DNA from: CAG-103 sp963627135 | Lineage (GTDB): Bacteria; Bacillota; Clostridia; Oscillospirales; Oscillospiraceae | Direction: 5' to 3' | Length of the DNA stretch: 64,000 bases | Assembly: GCA_963627135.1 (NCBI GenBank) | Contig: CAVFZY010000024.1 | Coordinates: 1 to 64,000, forward strand | In this document: positions 34,311 to 42,024 of the stretch, piece by piece | How the letters are laid out: each line of letters starts with the position of its first letter | How positions within the stretch are numbered: the stretch's first letter is position 1 | Notes under the pieces: generated by a model | What the model was told of the DNA's origin: nothing | Databases searched by the model: none | What the model saw: only the letters and a program-made list of their open reading frames with translations | Translations under genes and position numbers: made by a program

Positions 34311-35195
34311 TCAGCGGTACATGCCCGGCTTGCCGGTCTGAGGCGGATCGAGCGTCACGCCGAACCACTGCTCATACGCATCGATGTAGGACTGGTAGGT
34401 CGCGCCGCACATGGCATCCTGCAGCACGGTGTTGACATAGTTGAGCCACTCCTGATCGCCCTTCTGGACGCCGGCACCGTAGTTCTGCGGACGGCCGGAG
34501 ATGCCGGTGGCGATGAAGCTGCTGTCGAGGGAAGCCTGATACTTAGCGTTGGACATATCGCACACGGCGACGTCGCAGCGGCCGGAGGCCAGCGCCTGGT
34601 AAAGCAGGGCCTGATCCTCGTACTGGTCAACAGTATAGTTGTCGTGGCCGGAGAAAACGTCGGCAACGATGTCCTCGGCAAAGCTGTTCTGCAGAACAGC
34701 CACGGTCACCTTCGTGCCGCTGTCCATGGCTGCGAGCAGCTGGTCGCCGGTCTGGTACTTGCCGCTGGTGTGCAGCAGGGCCTCACAGCCTTCGGTGTAG
34801 TATGGGATGGTGAACTCGATCTGCTGGGCTCTCTCGGCGCTGATGGTCATGAACTGGAAGCAGATGTCCACGTTGCCGTTGACGAGGTTCGGGACGCGCT
34901 CGTCAGAGGACTGCTCGACGAACTTGACCGCTTCCGGATCGCCGAAGAGGGAGTTGGCAACGATTTTGGCCATGGAGACGTCAAAGCCGCAGAGGTTGCC
35001 GTCGTCGTCGTAGAAGTGCCACGGCGCATTGGTGCTGCCGGTGCCGACGATCAGGTATCCGCGATCCAGGACCTCCTGGAGTTTGCCGCTACCGCTGGCG
35101 GAGCTGTTACTGCCGCTGCTGCCGCAAGCCGTGAAGGCAGCGATCATCATAACGGCCATGAGCAGCGCGAGAGTGGATCTGAGCTTTTTCTTCAT
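34311..35195 (-). CDS. amino-acid ABC transporter substrate-binding lipoprotein
   Basis: A 294-residue lipoprotein: signal peptide with lipobox 'MIAAFTAC' (Cys near residue 24), Ser/Gly linker, then a PF00497-type binding fold ('GYLIVGTGSTNAPWHFYDDD', 'NLCGFDVSMAKIVANSLFG'). In the classical family, an Arg after a 'S-ER' segment binds the alpha-carboxylate; here 'FMTISAERAQQIEFTIPY' provides it. It therefore binds an alpha-amino acid or a close analogue. AAGGAGG precedes the ATG at 35195. Confidence 0.9.
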   Translation of the reverse strand: MKKKLRSTLALLMAVMMIAAFTACGSSGSNSSASGSGKLQEVLDRGYLIVGTGSTNAPWHFYDDDGNLCGFDVSMAKIVANSLFGDPEAVKFVEQSSDERVPNLVNGNVDICFQFMTISAERAQQIEFTIPYYTEGCEALLHTSGKYQTGDQLLAAMDSGTKVTVAVLQNSFAEDIVADVFSGHDNYTVDQYEDQALLYQALASGRCDVAVCDMSNAKYQASLDSSFIATGISGRPQNYGAGVQKGDQEWLNYVNTVLQDAMCGATYQSYIDAYEQWFGVTLDPPQTGKPGMYR

Positions 35196-35215
35196 TATTT
35201 TTCCTCCTTGTGTAT

Positions 35216-35232
35216 TGTGAAATGTTTTCACA
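35216..35232. promoter_or_regulatory. 17-bp perfect inverted repeat, candidate operator
   Basis: TGTGAAA, TGT, TTTCACA, in the 83-base gap between the RidA and binding-protein genes. It resembles Rex or Crp sites but its spacing fits neither exactly. Confidence 0.4.
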
Positions 35233-35278
35233 CCATTTCTTCTGGGGTTGCTCGTGGTTGTTGGGTGGTCGTGGGGGA

Positions 35279-35734
35279 TCAGAGCTTTTCGGCGATGATC
35301 TCGATCTCGACCGAGGCGTTCGTGGGCAGCGAGCCCACGCCGATGGCGCTTCTGGCGTGGCGGCCATATTCGCCGTAGAGTGCTTCCAGCAGTTCGGACG
35401 CGCCGTTGACAACGGCAGGCTGATCGCCGAAGTCGGGCACACCGTTGACCCAGCCGTGCACGCGCACGATGCGGATCTGATCGAGATCTGCCACCGTGGC
35501 GATCGCGCTCAGGCAGTTGACCGCGCTGAGCTTGGCCGACTCATAGGCATCGGCTATGCTGACGTCCCCGCCGACCTTGCCGGCGTAGAGCAGCTTGCCG
35601 TCGACCCAGGCCGTCTGGCCGGACGCATAGATCATCTTGCCTGCGGTCTGCACCGGCAGATACGCCGCAACTGGGGCCGGGCACGCAGGCAGCTTCAGGC
35701 CCATGGCCTGGAGCTTTTGTTCCACATTGGACAT
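35279..35734 (-). CDS. RidA family enamine/imine deaminase
   Basis: A 151-residue Rid/YjgF protein. The conserved Arg that binds the carboxylate of imine intermediates is in 'ARSAIGVGSLPTNASVEIEI'. RidA enzymes hydrolyse reactive enamines released by PLP dehydratases, which fits the SelA-like lyase in this operon. ATG 35734 has GAGAGGAG nine bases upstream; a TTG at 35755 is less likely. Confidence 0.87.
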   Translation of the reverse strand: MSNVEQKLQAMGLKLPACPAPVAAYLPVQTAGKMIYASGQTAWVDGKLLYAGKVGGDVSIADAYESAKLSAVNCLSAIATVADLDQIRIVRVHGWVNGVPDFGDQPAVVNGASELLEALYGEYGRHARSAIGVGSLPTNASVEIEIIAEKL

Positions 35735-35751
35735 TGGAATCGTCTCCTCTC

Positions 35752-36921
35752 TCAAGCCGTGTAATGTTTGGCACAGAAGCGGCGGATGCGGGCGATCGCC
35801 TCCGTCAGGTCCGCGTCACTGCATGTGTAGGCGATGCGCACGAAGCCCTCACCACAGGTGCCGAAGGCGCTGCCGGGGATGCAGACGACGTGCTCATCGT
35901 CGAGCAGGCGGTTGCAGAATTCCTCGCTGCTCATACCAAAGGCGCGGATATCGGCAAAGACGTAAAACGCGCCTGTGGGATCGTTGCTGTTCATGCCGGG
36001 GATGGACGTCAGGCCCTCGAGCAGCACCGTGCGGCGGCGCGCAAAGATATCGCGCAGCTGCGTGCACAGCTCCGGATGGTCGAGCGCGGCGACGGCCGCG
36101 TACTGACCCATGGCGTTCGGGCAAGCGTTGAAGTTCTCCTGGCACTTGGTCATGCGGTCCACGATCTCCGCCGGGCCGGCCAGATAGCCGATGCGCCAGC
36201 CGGTCATGGCATAGGATTTTGAGAAGCTGTTGACCACCACGCAGCGCTCCTTCATGCCGGGCAGCTCCGCGATGGACAGATACGGCTCCGTGCCGTAGAG
36301 CAGGGTGTTATAGACCTCGTCGGCGATGATGAGCAGGTCGTGCTTTTTGGCGATGGCGGCGATCTGCTCCATGGCCGCGCGGGACATGACGCTGCCGGTA
36401 GGGTTGTTGGGCGAGTTGATCATGAGCGCCTTGGTGTGCGGGGTGATGAGCCGCTCGATCGTCTCGGGCTGCATCTCGAAATTGTGCTCGAGATCCGTCG
36501 GGACGCGCACGGGCTCTCCGCCGCAGTAGCGCACCTGCGCCACGTAGTTGAGCCACTGGGGATCCTGAATGAGGATCTCGTCGCCGGGGTCGAGCAGCAC
36601 CAGAAACAGCAGAGACAGCGCGCCCATGCCGCCGTTGGTGATGATGATCTCGGTCGCGGGGTCGTAGCCGACGCCCTTCAGGTTCGATTTTTCCGCGATG
36701 GCGCGGCGCAGATCCAGCGTGCCAGCGTTCGGCGTGTAGTGCGTGAGGCCCTTGGCGAGCGCCTCGCTGCCGGCGCGGCACACGAGCTCGGGCGTGGCCA
36801 TGTCCGGCTCGCCGATGCCCATGCTGATGACGTTGTCCATCGTGGCGGCCTTGTCGAACATGGCGCGGATGGCGCCCTGCCGGAGCGTTTTGGCCTTGGC
36901 ATTGATCCAGTTCATCGGCAT
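35752..36921 (-). CDS. class I/II PLP aminotransferase
   Basis: A 389-residue fold type I aminotransferase: 'SPNNPTGSVMS' (substrate/cofactor loop), PLP lysine in 'NSFSKSYAMTGWRIGYL', and the carboxylate-binding Arg in 'EGFVRIAYTCS'. It resembles aspartate/aromatic aminotransferase-like enzymes; the substrate is unknown. It could remove the amino group from the imported compound or shuttle nitrogen. Starts at 36921 or 36915; both ATGs follow GAGAGGGG, 10-16 bases after the kinase stop. Confidence 0.87.
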   Translation of the reverse strand: MPMNWINAKAKTLRQGAIRAMFDKAATMDNVISMGIGEPDMATPELVCRAGSEALAKGLTHYTPNAGTLDLRRAIAEKSNLKGVGYDPATEIIITNGGMGALSLLFLVLLDPGDEILIQDPQWLNYVAQVRYCGGEPVRVPTDLEHNFEMQPETIERLITPHTKALMINSPNNPTGSVMSRAAMEQIAAIAKKHDLLIIADEVYNTLLYGTEPYLSIAELPGMKERCVVVNSFSKSYAMTGWRIGYLAGPAEIVDRMTKCQENFNACPNAMGQYAAVAALDHPELCTQLRDIFARRRTVLLEGLTSIPGMNSNDPTGAFYVFADIRAFGMSSEEFCNRLLDDEHVVCIPGSAFGTCGEGFVRIAYTCSDADLTEAIARIRRFCAKHYTA

Positions 36922-36931
36922 CGCCCCCCTC

Positions 36932-37957
36932 TCAGCGCTGAACGCGGCCGGTGCCGTCGCCTCCGGCCAGCTTCTCGACGTCGGAGACGCTGACGCGGTT
37001 GAAGTCGCCGATGACGCTGTGCTTGAGGCAGGAGGCCGCGACCGCAAACTCCAGGGCCTGCTGGCAGTCGGTATAGTGGTTCAGGCCGTAGATCAGGCCG
37101 CCGGCGAACGAGTCGCCGCCGCCGACACGGTCGATGATGTCACGGATCTCATATTTTTTCGACACGTAGAAGTGTTCGCCGTCGTTCAGGCAGGCCGCCC
37201 AGCCGTTGTGGTCGGCGCTGTGGCTCTCGCGCAGGGTGATGGCGATGAGCTTCATGTTCGGGAACGCGGCCAGCACCTTATTGCCGAGCACGCGGTACTT
37301 CTCGCGGTCGAGCGCACCGGATTCGACGTCCACATCCGCCGTGATGCCGAGCGACTTCTGCACATCCTCCTCATTGGCGATGGCGACGTCCACGGACTCG
37401 GCGAGCTTGTTCATGACCTCCGAAGCGGCCTTGCCATACTTCCAGAGATTCTTGCGGTAGTTGAGGTCGCAGGAAACGGTGATGCCGCGCTTTTTTGCCT
37501 CGGCGACCGACTCGAGCGACATCTCCATGGCCGTCTCGGAGATAGCCGGAGTGATGCCGGTGATGTGAAACCAGTCCACGCCGTCGAACGCCTTGTCCCA
37601 GTCGATGTCGCCGGGCTTGGCCAGCGCGATGGCGGAATAGGCGCGGTCATAGACGACTTTGCTCGGCAGCTGGTTCGCGCCGCCCTCGAGATAGTAAATG
37701 CCCATGCGGCCCTCGCCGCGCAGGATGCGGGACGTGTCCACGCCGAAATAGCGCAGCTCGCGGATGCACGCCTCGGCAATGTCGTTTTTCGGCAGGACGG
37801 TCAGAAACGCCGCGTCCATGCCGTAGTTTGCCAGCGAAACCGCCACATTTGCCTCGCCGCCGCCGAAGGTCGCCTCCAGACTCGGGCTCTGGAAAAAGCG
37901 CTCGTGGCCGGGAGCCTTCAGGCGCAGCATAATCTCACCAAACGTCAGTACTTTCAT
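36932..37957 (-). CDS. kdgK: 2-keto-3-deoxygluconate kinase
   Basis: A 341-residue PfkB-family sugar kinase: N-terminal 'FGEIMLRLKAPGHERFFQ', 'GGGEANVAVSLANYG', and the ATP/anion-hole signature 'DRVGGGDSFAGGLIYG' with the catalytic Asp. These match KdgK, which makes 2-keto-3-deoxy-6-phosphogluconate. It lies directly after the KDPG aldolase gene, so the two steps are linked. AAGGAG is well placed. Confidence 0.87.
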   Translation of the reverse strand: MKVLTFGEIMLRLKAPGHERFFQSPSLEATFGGGEANVAVSLANYGMDAAFLTVLPKNDIAEACIRELRYFGVDTSRILRGEGRMGIYYLEGGANQLPSKVVYDRAYSAIALAKPGDIDWDKAFDGVDWFHITGITPAISETAMEMSLESVAEAKKRGITVSCDLNYRKNLWKYGKAASEVMNKLAESVDVAIANEEDVQKSLGITADVDVESGALDREKYRVLGNKVLAAFPNMKLIAITLRESHSADHNGWAACLNDGEHFYVSKKYEIRDIIDRVGGGDSFAGGLIYGLNHYTDCQQALEFAVAASCLKHSVIGDFNRVSVSDVEKLAGGDGTGRVQR

Positions 37958-37970
37958 TCATTTTTTCTCC

Positions 37971-38927
37971 TTATTTCTGCAGCAGATGGATCGCAAAGCC
38001 GCCGAACTCCTCCTTGAGGTAGATGGCCGTCATGCGGTCACCTTTATACTTTGCGGTGGACGGGTCACAAACGAAGCCGCGCTTTTCCAGCTCGGCCACG
38101 GCGACCGGCAGCGCATTGGTGCGGATGGCAATGTGGCCGTTTTTGCCCAGATACACGGACTTCATGACCTCAATGCCGGGCGAGGCGAAGTTGGAGGAAT
38201 TTCCGGTCTTGACCGGCAGACCAAATGCCTGATTCAGCGACTGGCAGACGGCCATGGATGCGTCCGCGCTCTCGCAGTTGATGCCGATGTGCGCGACCTC
38301 AAAGCCGAGCAGCGCTTCCTTCGCCTGCGCGCACAACGCGGTGATCTTGTCAAAATTTCCGGCCACGATGTCCGCCTTTGGGCAGACCCAGCTGCCGCCG
38401 ACCGCGTGGACATAGGGCGCCGCGATGAACTCGCCCAGGTTCTGCGCGTTCACGCCGCCGGTCGGGATGAAGCGGATGCCGCCGAACGGGCCGGACAGGG
38501 ACTTCATCGCCGTCAGGCCACCATAGACATTCGCGGGAAAAAACTTCACGACATGCAGCCCCAGCTTCATGGCCGCCATGATCTCCGTCGGCGTGACGCA
38601 GCCGGGCGTCACGGCGATGCCGCGCTCCACGCACCAGGACACGACCTCCGGGTCAAAGCCCGGCGCCACGATAAACTTTGCACCGCACGCCACCGCCTGC
38701 TCGCACTGCGCGAGTGTGATGACCGTGCCCGCACCGACCAGCATATCCGGGCACTGCTCGCTCACCGCGCGGATCGAATCCGCGGCCGCCGCCGTGCGGA
38801 ACGTGATCTCCATCACATCTACACCGCCGGCCAGCAGCGCTTTGGCAGTGGGGACTGCATCTTTCGCATCGTCCAGCACGACGACCGGCACGACGCCGCT
38901 TCGCTTAAGTCTTGTTAACACGTCCAT
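37971..38927 (-). CDS. eda: KDPG/KHG aldolase with C-terminal VOC-like extension
   Basis: A 318-residue protein. Residues 1-205 are the class I aldolase that splits KDPG into pyruvate and glyceraldehyde 3-phosphate: 'EITFRTAAAADSIRAV', 'VGAGTVITLAQ', Schiff-base Lys in 'HVVKFFPANVYGG', 'FIPTGGVNAQNL'. The last ~110 residues ('EVAHIGINCESADASMAVCQ' ... 'GHIAIRTNALP') resemble a glyoxalase/VOC module, seen in some Firmicutes aldolases. First gene of the ten-gene operon. The ATG at 38927 is chosen; TTG 38930 is also possible. Confidence 0.87.
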   Translation of the reverse strand: MDVLTRLKRSGVVPVVVLDDAKDAVPTAKALLAGGVDVMEITFRTAAAADSIRAVSEQCPDMLVGAGTVITLAQCEQAVACGAKFIVAPGFDPEVVSWCVERGIAVTPGCVTPTEIMAAMKLGLHVVKFFPANVYGGLTAMKSLSGPFGGIRFIPTGGVNAQNLGEFIAAPYVHAVGGSWVCPKADIVAGNFDKITALCAQAKEALLGFEVAHIGINCESADASMAVCQSLNQAFGLPVKTGNSSNFASPGIEVMKSVYLGKNGHIAIRTNALPVAVAELEKRGFVCDPSTAKYKGDRMTAIYLKEEFGGFAIHLLQK

Positions 38928-39002
38928 CAAGTTATACAGTCCTTTCACACAAAAACAATGAATTTTTGTATTTTTTGTATTTTGAATCAGACTTATAAAT
39001 TA

Positions 39003-39031
39003 ATTTAATCATTGTTTGGCTCATTCGTCAA
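39003..39031 (-). promoter_or_regulatory. promoter of the amino-sugar-acid operon
   Basis: Minus strand TTGACG (39031-39026), 17 bases, TTAAAT (39008-39003), followed by an AT-rich untranslated leader of about 70 bases. Confidence 0.6.
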
Positions 39032-39082
39032 TAAATTTTTAATATATCCTATGCAAAATCATAGTTTTTTTACTAAACGGCC

Positions 39083-39134
39083 CGAAATCGGAATATTTTT
39101 TGTGGAAAATGTCGATTTCTTAAAGTCCGATTTT
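39083..39134. promoter_or_regulatory. three CCGATTT-type motifs, candidate operators
   Basis: TCCGATTTCG (minus strand, 39092-39083), GTCGATTTCT (39111-39120) and GTCCGATTTT (39125-39134), in the 350-base AT-rich divergent control region 38928-39284. Confidence 0.4.
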
Positions 39135-39208
39135 TATATAATTTTCAGTATATGGAATTTCATGGGCGCTTTTTGAAGAAAGCACTATCCTTTTGCATGA
39201 AAATGTGG

Positions 39209-39244
39209 TATATTATGTGGCATATTATGTGGCATATTAAATTT
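39209..39244. repeat. 12-bp tandem repeat upstream of the YheO-type gene
   Basis: TATATTATGTGG, CATATTATGTGG and CATATTAAATTT: three units spaced about one helical turn, ending 40 bases before the regulator start. Confidence 0.65.
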
Positions 39245-39284
39245 CAGGATTCAAAATAATTTTTTGAGGGAGAATGACCAACGC

Positions 39285-39965
39285 ATGCTTTCTTATCAGG
39301 AAAACGAGGAATGGCTGCACAAACTGATGGATCTGCTGGAGGCGCACTTCGGACCGGACGTTGAGTTCGTGCTCCATGATCTGACGCTGGACTACGAGCA
39401 CACGATCGTGGACATCCGCAACGGGCACATCACCGGCCGCGAGATCGGCGGCACCGGCGACATTCTGGGTCTGGAATACATTCGCAACGCGTCCGAGGAC
39501 AACGGGACGTACTACAACTTCATCGAATACACCAAAGAGGGCAAGACCCTGCGCTCGTCCACCCTGTTTCTGCGCGATGAAAACGGCAACCCCTCCGTGT
39601 GCATCGCCATCAACGAGGACATCACCAAAAGTCTGGAGCTGGAGCACTATCTCCACAGCCGCAACCGGGTCGTTGCCGACCAGCCGAACGAGGACAAGTA
39701 CCGCGGCAATGTCAACGATATGCTCCAGCATCTGATGGATCAGGCGCAGCTCATGGTGGGAAAAAACTCCGCGCACATGACCAAGGAGGACAAGATCCGC
39801 TATCTGGAGTTTCTGGACAAGCACGGTGCATTCCTCATCACCTACTCCAACGCGCAGGTGTGCAAAGCACTGAACATTTCACAGTTTTCACTCTATAATT
39901 ACCTGCGCATGATCCGCAGCGACAGCAAAGATGACGCGGGCGAGCAGCTCCCCATGGGCAAATAG
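39285..39965 (+). CDS. YheO-type transcriptional regulator (PAS_6 + HTH)
   Basis: A 226-residue protein with an N-terminal YheO-like PAS domain (residues ~15-120: 'FVLHDLTLDYEHTIVDIRNG', 'RSSTLFLRDENGNPSVCIAI') and a C-terminal helix-turn-helix (~170-215: 'ITYSNAQVCKALNISQFSLY'). Such regulators sense small molecules through the PAS domain. It is divergent from the amino-sugar-acid operon and is its likely regulator. GAGGGAG lies 13 bases before ATG 39285; a TTG at 39264 overlaps that site. Confidence 0.87.
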   Translation: MLSYQENEEWLHKLMDLLEAHFGPDVEFVLHDLTLDYEHTIVDIRNGHITGREIGGTGDILGLEYIRNASEDNGTYYNFIEYTKEGKTLRSSTLFLRDENGNPSVCIAINEDITKSLELEHYLHSRNRVVADQPNEDKYRGNVNDMLQHLMDQAQLMVGKNSAHMTKEDKIRYLEFLDKHGAFLITYSNAQVCKALNISQFSLYNYLRMIRSDSKDDAGEQLPMGK

Positions 39966-39977
39966 GGTACAAACGCG

Positions 39978-40011
39978 AAAAACCTCCGCGCCGGACGGCA
40001 CGGAGGTTTTT
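39978..40011. terminator. bidirectional terminator
   Basis: Imperfect stem CCTCCG...CGGAGG with an inner GCCG/GGC helix and A and T runs on the two sides, between the regulator gene and rplL. Confidence 0.8.
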
Positions 40012-40028
40012 GTCTGTGTATGGTTCGA

Positions 40029-40400
40029 TTACTTGAGTTCGACAGAAGCGCCGACTTCCTCGAGCTTCTTCTTGAGCTCCTCGGCCTCGTCCTTGGAGAC
40101 CTGCTCCTTGATGGCGCAGGGGATGCCCTCGACCTTCGCCTTGGCTTCCGCCAGGCCCAGGTTGGTGATCTCACGGACGGCCTTGATGACCTTGATCTTC
40201 TGATCGCCGAAGCCGGTCAGAACGACGTCAAACTCGGTCTTCTCCTCGGCGGCAGCAGCGGCGGCCACCGGAGCGGCAGCAACAGCGGCAGCGGCGGAAA
40301 CGCCGAACACATCTTCGATCTCGTGCACGAGCTCGGACAGCTCGAGGACGGACATAGCCTTGATCTCTTCGATCATAGCAGTGACTTTTTCGCTAGCCAT
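40029..40400 (-). CDS. rplL: ribosomal protein L7/L12
   Basis: A 123-residue stalk protein: N-terminal dimer helix 'IEEIKAMSVLELSELVHEIE', Ala/Val-rich hinge, C-terminal factor-binding domain 'FDVVLTGFGDQKIKVIKAVR'. It recruits elongation factors to the ribosome. Follows rplJ after a 39-base gap. Confidence 0.98.
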   Translation of the reverse strand: MASEKVTAMIEEIKAMSVLELSELVHEIEDVFGVSAAAAVAAAPVAAAAAAEEKTEFDVVLTGFGDQKIKVIKAVREITNLGLAEAKAKVEGIPCAIKEQVSKDEAEELKKKLEEVGASVELK

Positions 40401-40439
40401 GGTAATTTTCCTCCTAAATAGTTAAGTGAAGTGGTCGCC

Positions 40440-40988
40440 TTATTCGGCGGCGGGAGCTTCGGCCTCGGCAGCCGGCGCGGCAGCGCCGCCCATCTGCTCG
40501 ACGACCTGATTCAGGCAGACGGCCAGACCCGTGATGGGGGCCAGCATCGTGCCCAGAACCTTGGAGTACAGCGCATCCTTGTTCTGGAGCTGCGCGATCT
40601 CCGCGATCTCAGCCTCGGAGAGGACCTTGCCCTCGAGAAACGCGCCCTTGACGATGAACTTCTTGTCCTTTGCCATCTTCTCGCTCACGTCATGGATCAT
40701 GCGGATCGGGACGATCGGATCGGCCGTGCTGGTTGCGAGCGAAGTCGTACCATTGAGCAAATCACGCATTTCCTCGAGACCGGCGTCCTTGAGTGCAAAG
40801 CGAGTCAGGGTGTTTTTGACGACGGAATACTCCACGTCATTCTGACGCAGCTCATTGCGCAGTTTGGTGTCTTCATCGACGGTGATGCCCTTGTAATCGA
40901 CGAACACGCCGGCGCTGGCGCCCTTGAGCCGCTCGGCCAGAGCGGCGACGATCGCCTGCTTCTCGCTGAGAACTTTTGCGTTCGGCAT
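40440..40988 (-). CDS. rplJ: ribosomal protein L10
   Basis: A 182-residue protein: 'LSEKQAIVAALAERLKGAS' at the N-terminus, 'VKNTLTRFALKDAG' for rRNA binding, and a C-terminal helix for L7/L12 dimers ending in an Ala/Glu tail. ATG with ACGGAGGTG upstream. The L10-L7/L12 complex can repress this operon through the leader. Confidence 0.98.
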   Translation of the reverse strand: MPNAKVLSEKQAIVAALAERLKGASAGVFVDYKGITVDEDTKLRNELRQNDVEYSVVKNTLTRFALKDAGLEEMRDLLNGTTSLATSTADPIVPIRMIHDVSEKMAKDKKFIVKGAFLEGKVLSEAEIAEIAQLQNKDALYSKVLGTMLAPITGLAVCLNQVVEQMGGAAAPAAEAEAPAAE

Positions 40989-41130
40989 AGTGTGATTTCA
41001 CCTCCGTGTGAAAGATACACGCCCAAAAAAATTCCGCGGCCAAAGCCCCGGAAACAGAAAAAGAAACATCATGATGGATGCATCCTCGGCAGGATTTCCG
41101 CGGTCAAGCCACCTGCTGTCTTTGGAGCGC
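40989..41130 (-). promoter_or_regulatory. L10 leader (autogenous control)
   Basis: A ~140-nt untranslated leader containing AAAGACAGCAGGTGGC and, downstream, TCCTGCCGAGG, the hallmark pairing of the ribosomal protein leader that binds L10-L12. Confidence 0.85.
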
Positions 41131-41136
41131 TATAAC

Positions 41137-41165
41137 AGAATACCAGATGTGCCCGCGCGTGTCAA
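41137..41165 (-). promoter_or_regulatory. promoter of rplJL
   Basis: Minus strand perfect TTGACA (41165-41160), 17 bases, TATTCT (41142-41137). Confidence 0.85.
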
Positions 41166-41193
41166 GCATTTTTCGCGCCAAGATGCGGCTTTT

Positions 41194-41272
41194 AAAAAAT
41201 GAGATGGCCCCCGGAAGAGTACCGGAGGCCATCGCAAAAAATCCCACAAAAAAACTTTTACCCTAAACTGCT
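41194..41272 (-). ncRNA. short terminated transcript upstream of rplJ (candidate)
   Basis: From the predicted start at 41272 to a 12-bp terminator stem (41233-41222 with 41214-41203) and T run (41199-41194): about 80 nt. It has no gene, apart from a four-codon frame next to the start. It may be a small RNA or an attenuated second leader of rplJL. Confidence 0.4.
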
Positions 41273-41278
41273 GTCATT

Positions 41279-41307
41279 AGTCTAGCATGTTTCCTAACAT
41301 GTGTCAA
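41279..41307 (-). promoter_or_regulatory. second strong promoter upstream of rplJ
   Basis: Minus strand perfect TTGACA (41307-41302), 17 bases, TAGACT (41284-41279). Confidence 0.75.
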
Positions 41308-41361
41308 GCCTTTTTGTAACAATTCCCGTCCTGTGCGCAGGTGCGCGGCGGTGCGGGCACG

Positions 41362-42018
41362 TCACCAGTCCATGCTCTTGAGCCCCTCGCCGAGCGACAT
41401 GCCGCAGCGGCCGTGACCGGGATAGAGCGTGAGCTCCGGCGGCAGCGTGCACAGAAACGGCACGGTCTGATCCATGAGCACGGCGGCGTTGCCCCCGCGC
41501 AGACGCGTGATGACGGCGTTGCCCGGAACGAGCGTGTCACCGCTGAAAAAGGCATCCGGCCCGATGCGGTAGCACGCGCTGCCGCGCGAGTGGCCGGGCG
41601 TGGCATAGCCCTCGAGGTGCAGCGCGCCCCAGTCGAGCGCAATGTGATCGCCGAAGGTCATGTCCGGGGCATACGTCTCGGTCTTGAGGTCCAGCGCGCG
41701 CAGAAAATCGCGCGCGGCCGCCCCGCGCGACACGCTCAACGCCGCGAGCAGCACGGGCGTCGTGTTGCCGGGGTTGCGCAGCCAGGGGGTGCAGTTTTCC
41801 TGCCAGAGGGTGCGCGCCGGGAGCGCGCGCTGCATCCGGCCGAGGCCGGAGATATGATCAATGTGCTCATGCGTGAGCACGAGCAGCACGCGGCAGCCCT
41901 GCAGGCGCTGCATCGCCGCTTCGTCCGGCCAAGGATCGAGGACGATCGCATCGCGTCCCTGCGTGACGATGTACATATTGGAGCCGATGGGCGGAAAGGG
42001 AATGCGTTGGATCTGCAT
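41362..42018 (-). CDS. MBL-fold hydrolase, glyoxalase II-like
   Basis: A 218-residue metallo-beta-lactamase-fold enzyme with two-metal ligands 'THEHIDHISG', 'GHSRGSACY', 'SGDTL' and 'YPGHGRC'. Members hydrolyse thioesters such as hydroxyacylglutathione analogues; the exact substrate is unknown. The start lies six bases after murI, so it is probably translated from the same message. Confidence 0.85.
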   Translation of the reverse strand: MQIQRIPFPPIGSNMYIVTQGRDAIVLDPWPDEAAMQRLQGCRVLLVLTHEHIDHISGLGRMQRALPARTLWQENCTPWLRNPGNTTPVLLAALSVSRGAAARDFLRALDLKTETYAPDMTFGDHIALDWGALHLEGYATPGHSRGSACYRIGPDAFFSGDTLVPGNAVITRLRGGNAAVLMDQTVPFLCTLPPELTLYPGHGRCGMSLGEGLKSMDW

Positions 42019-42024
42019 AGGCCT

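Noticed and set aside
39209..39244. CRISPR-like array
   Set aside because: Only three 12-bp units with no spacers and no cas genes; better read as operator repeats.
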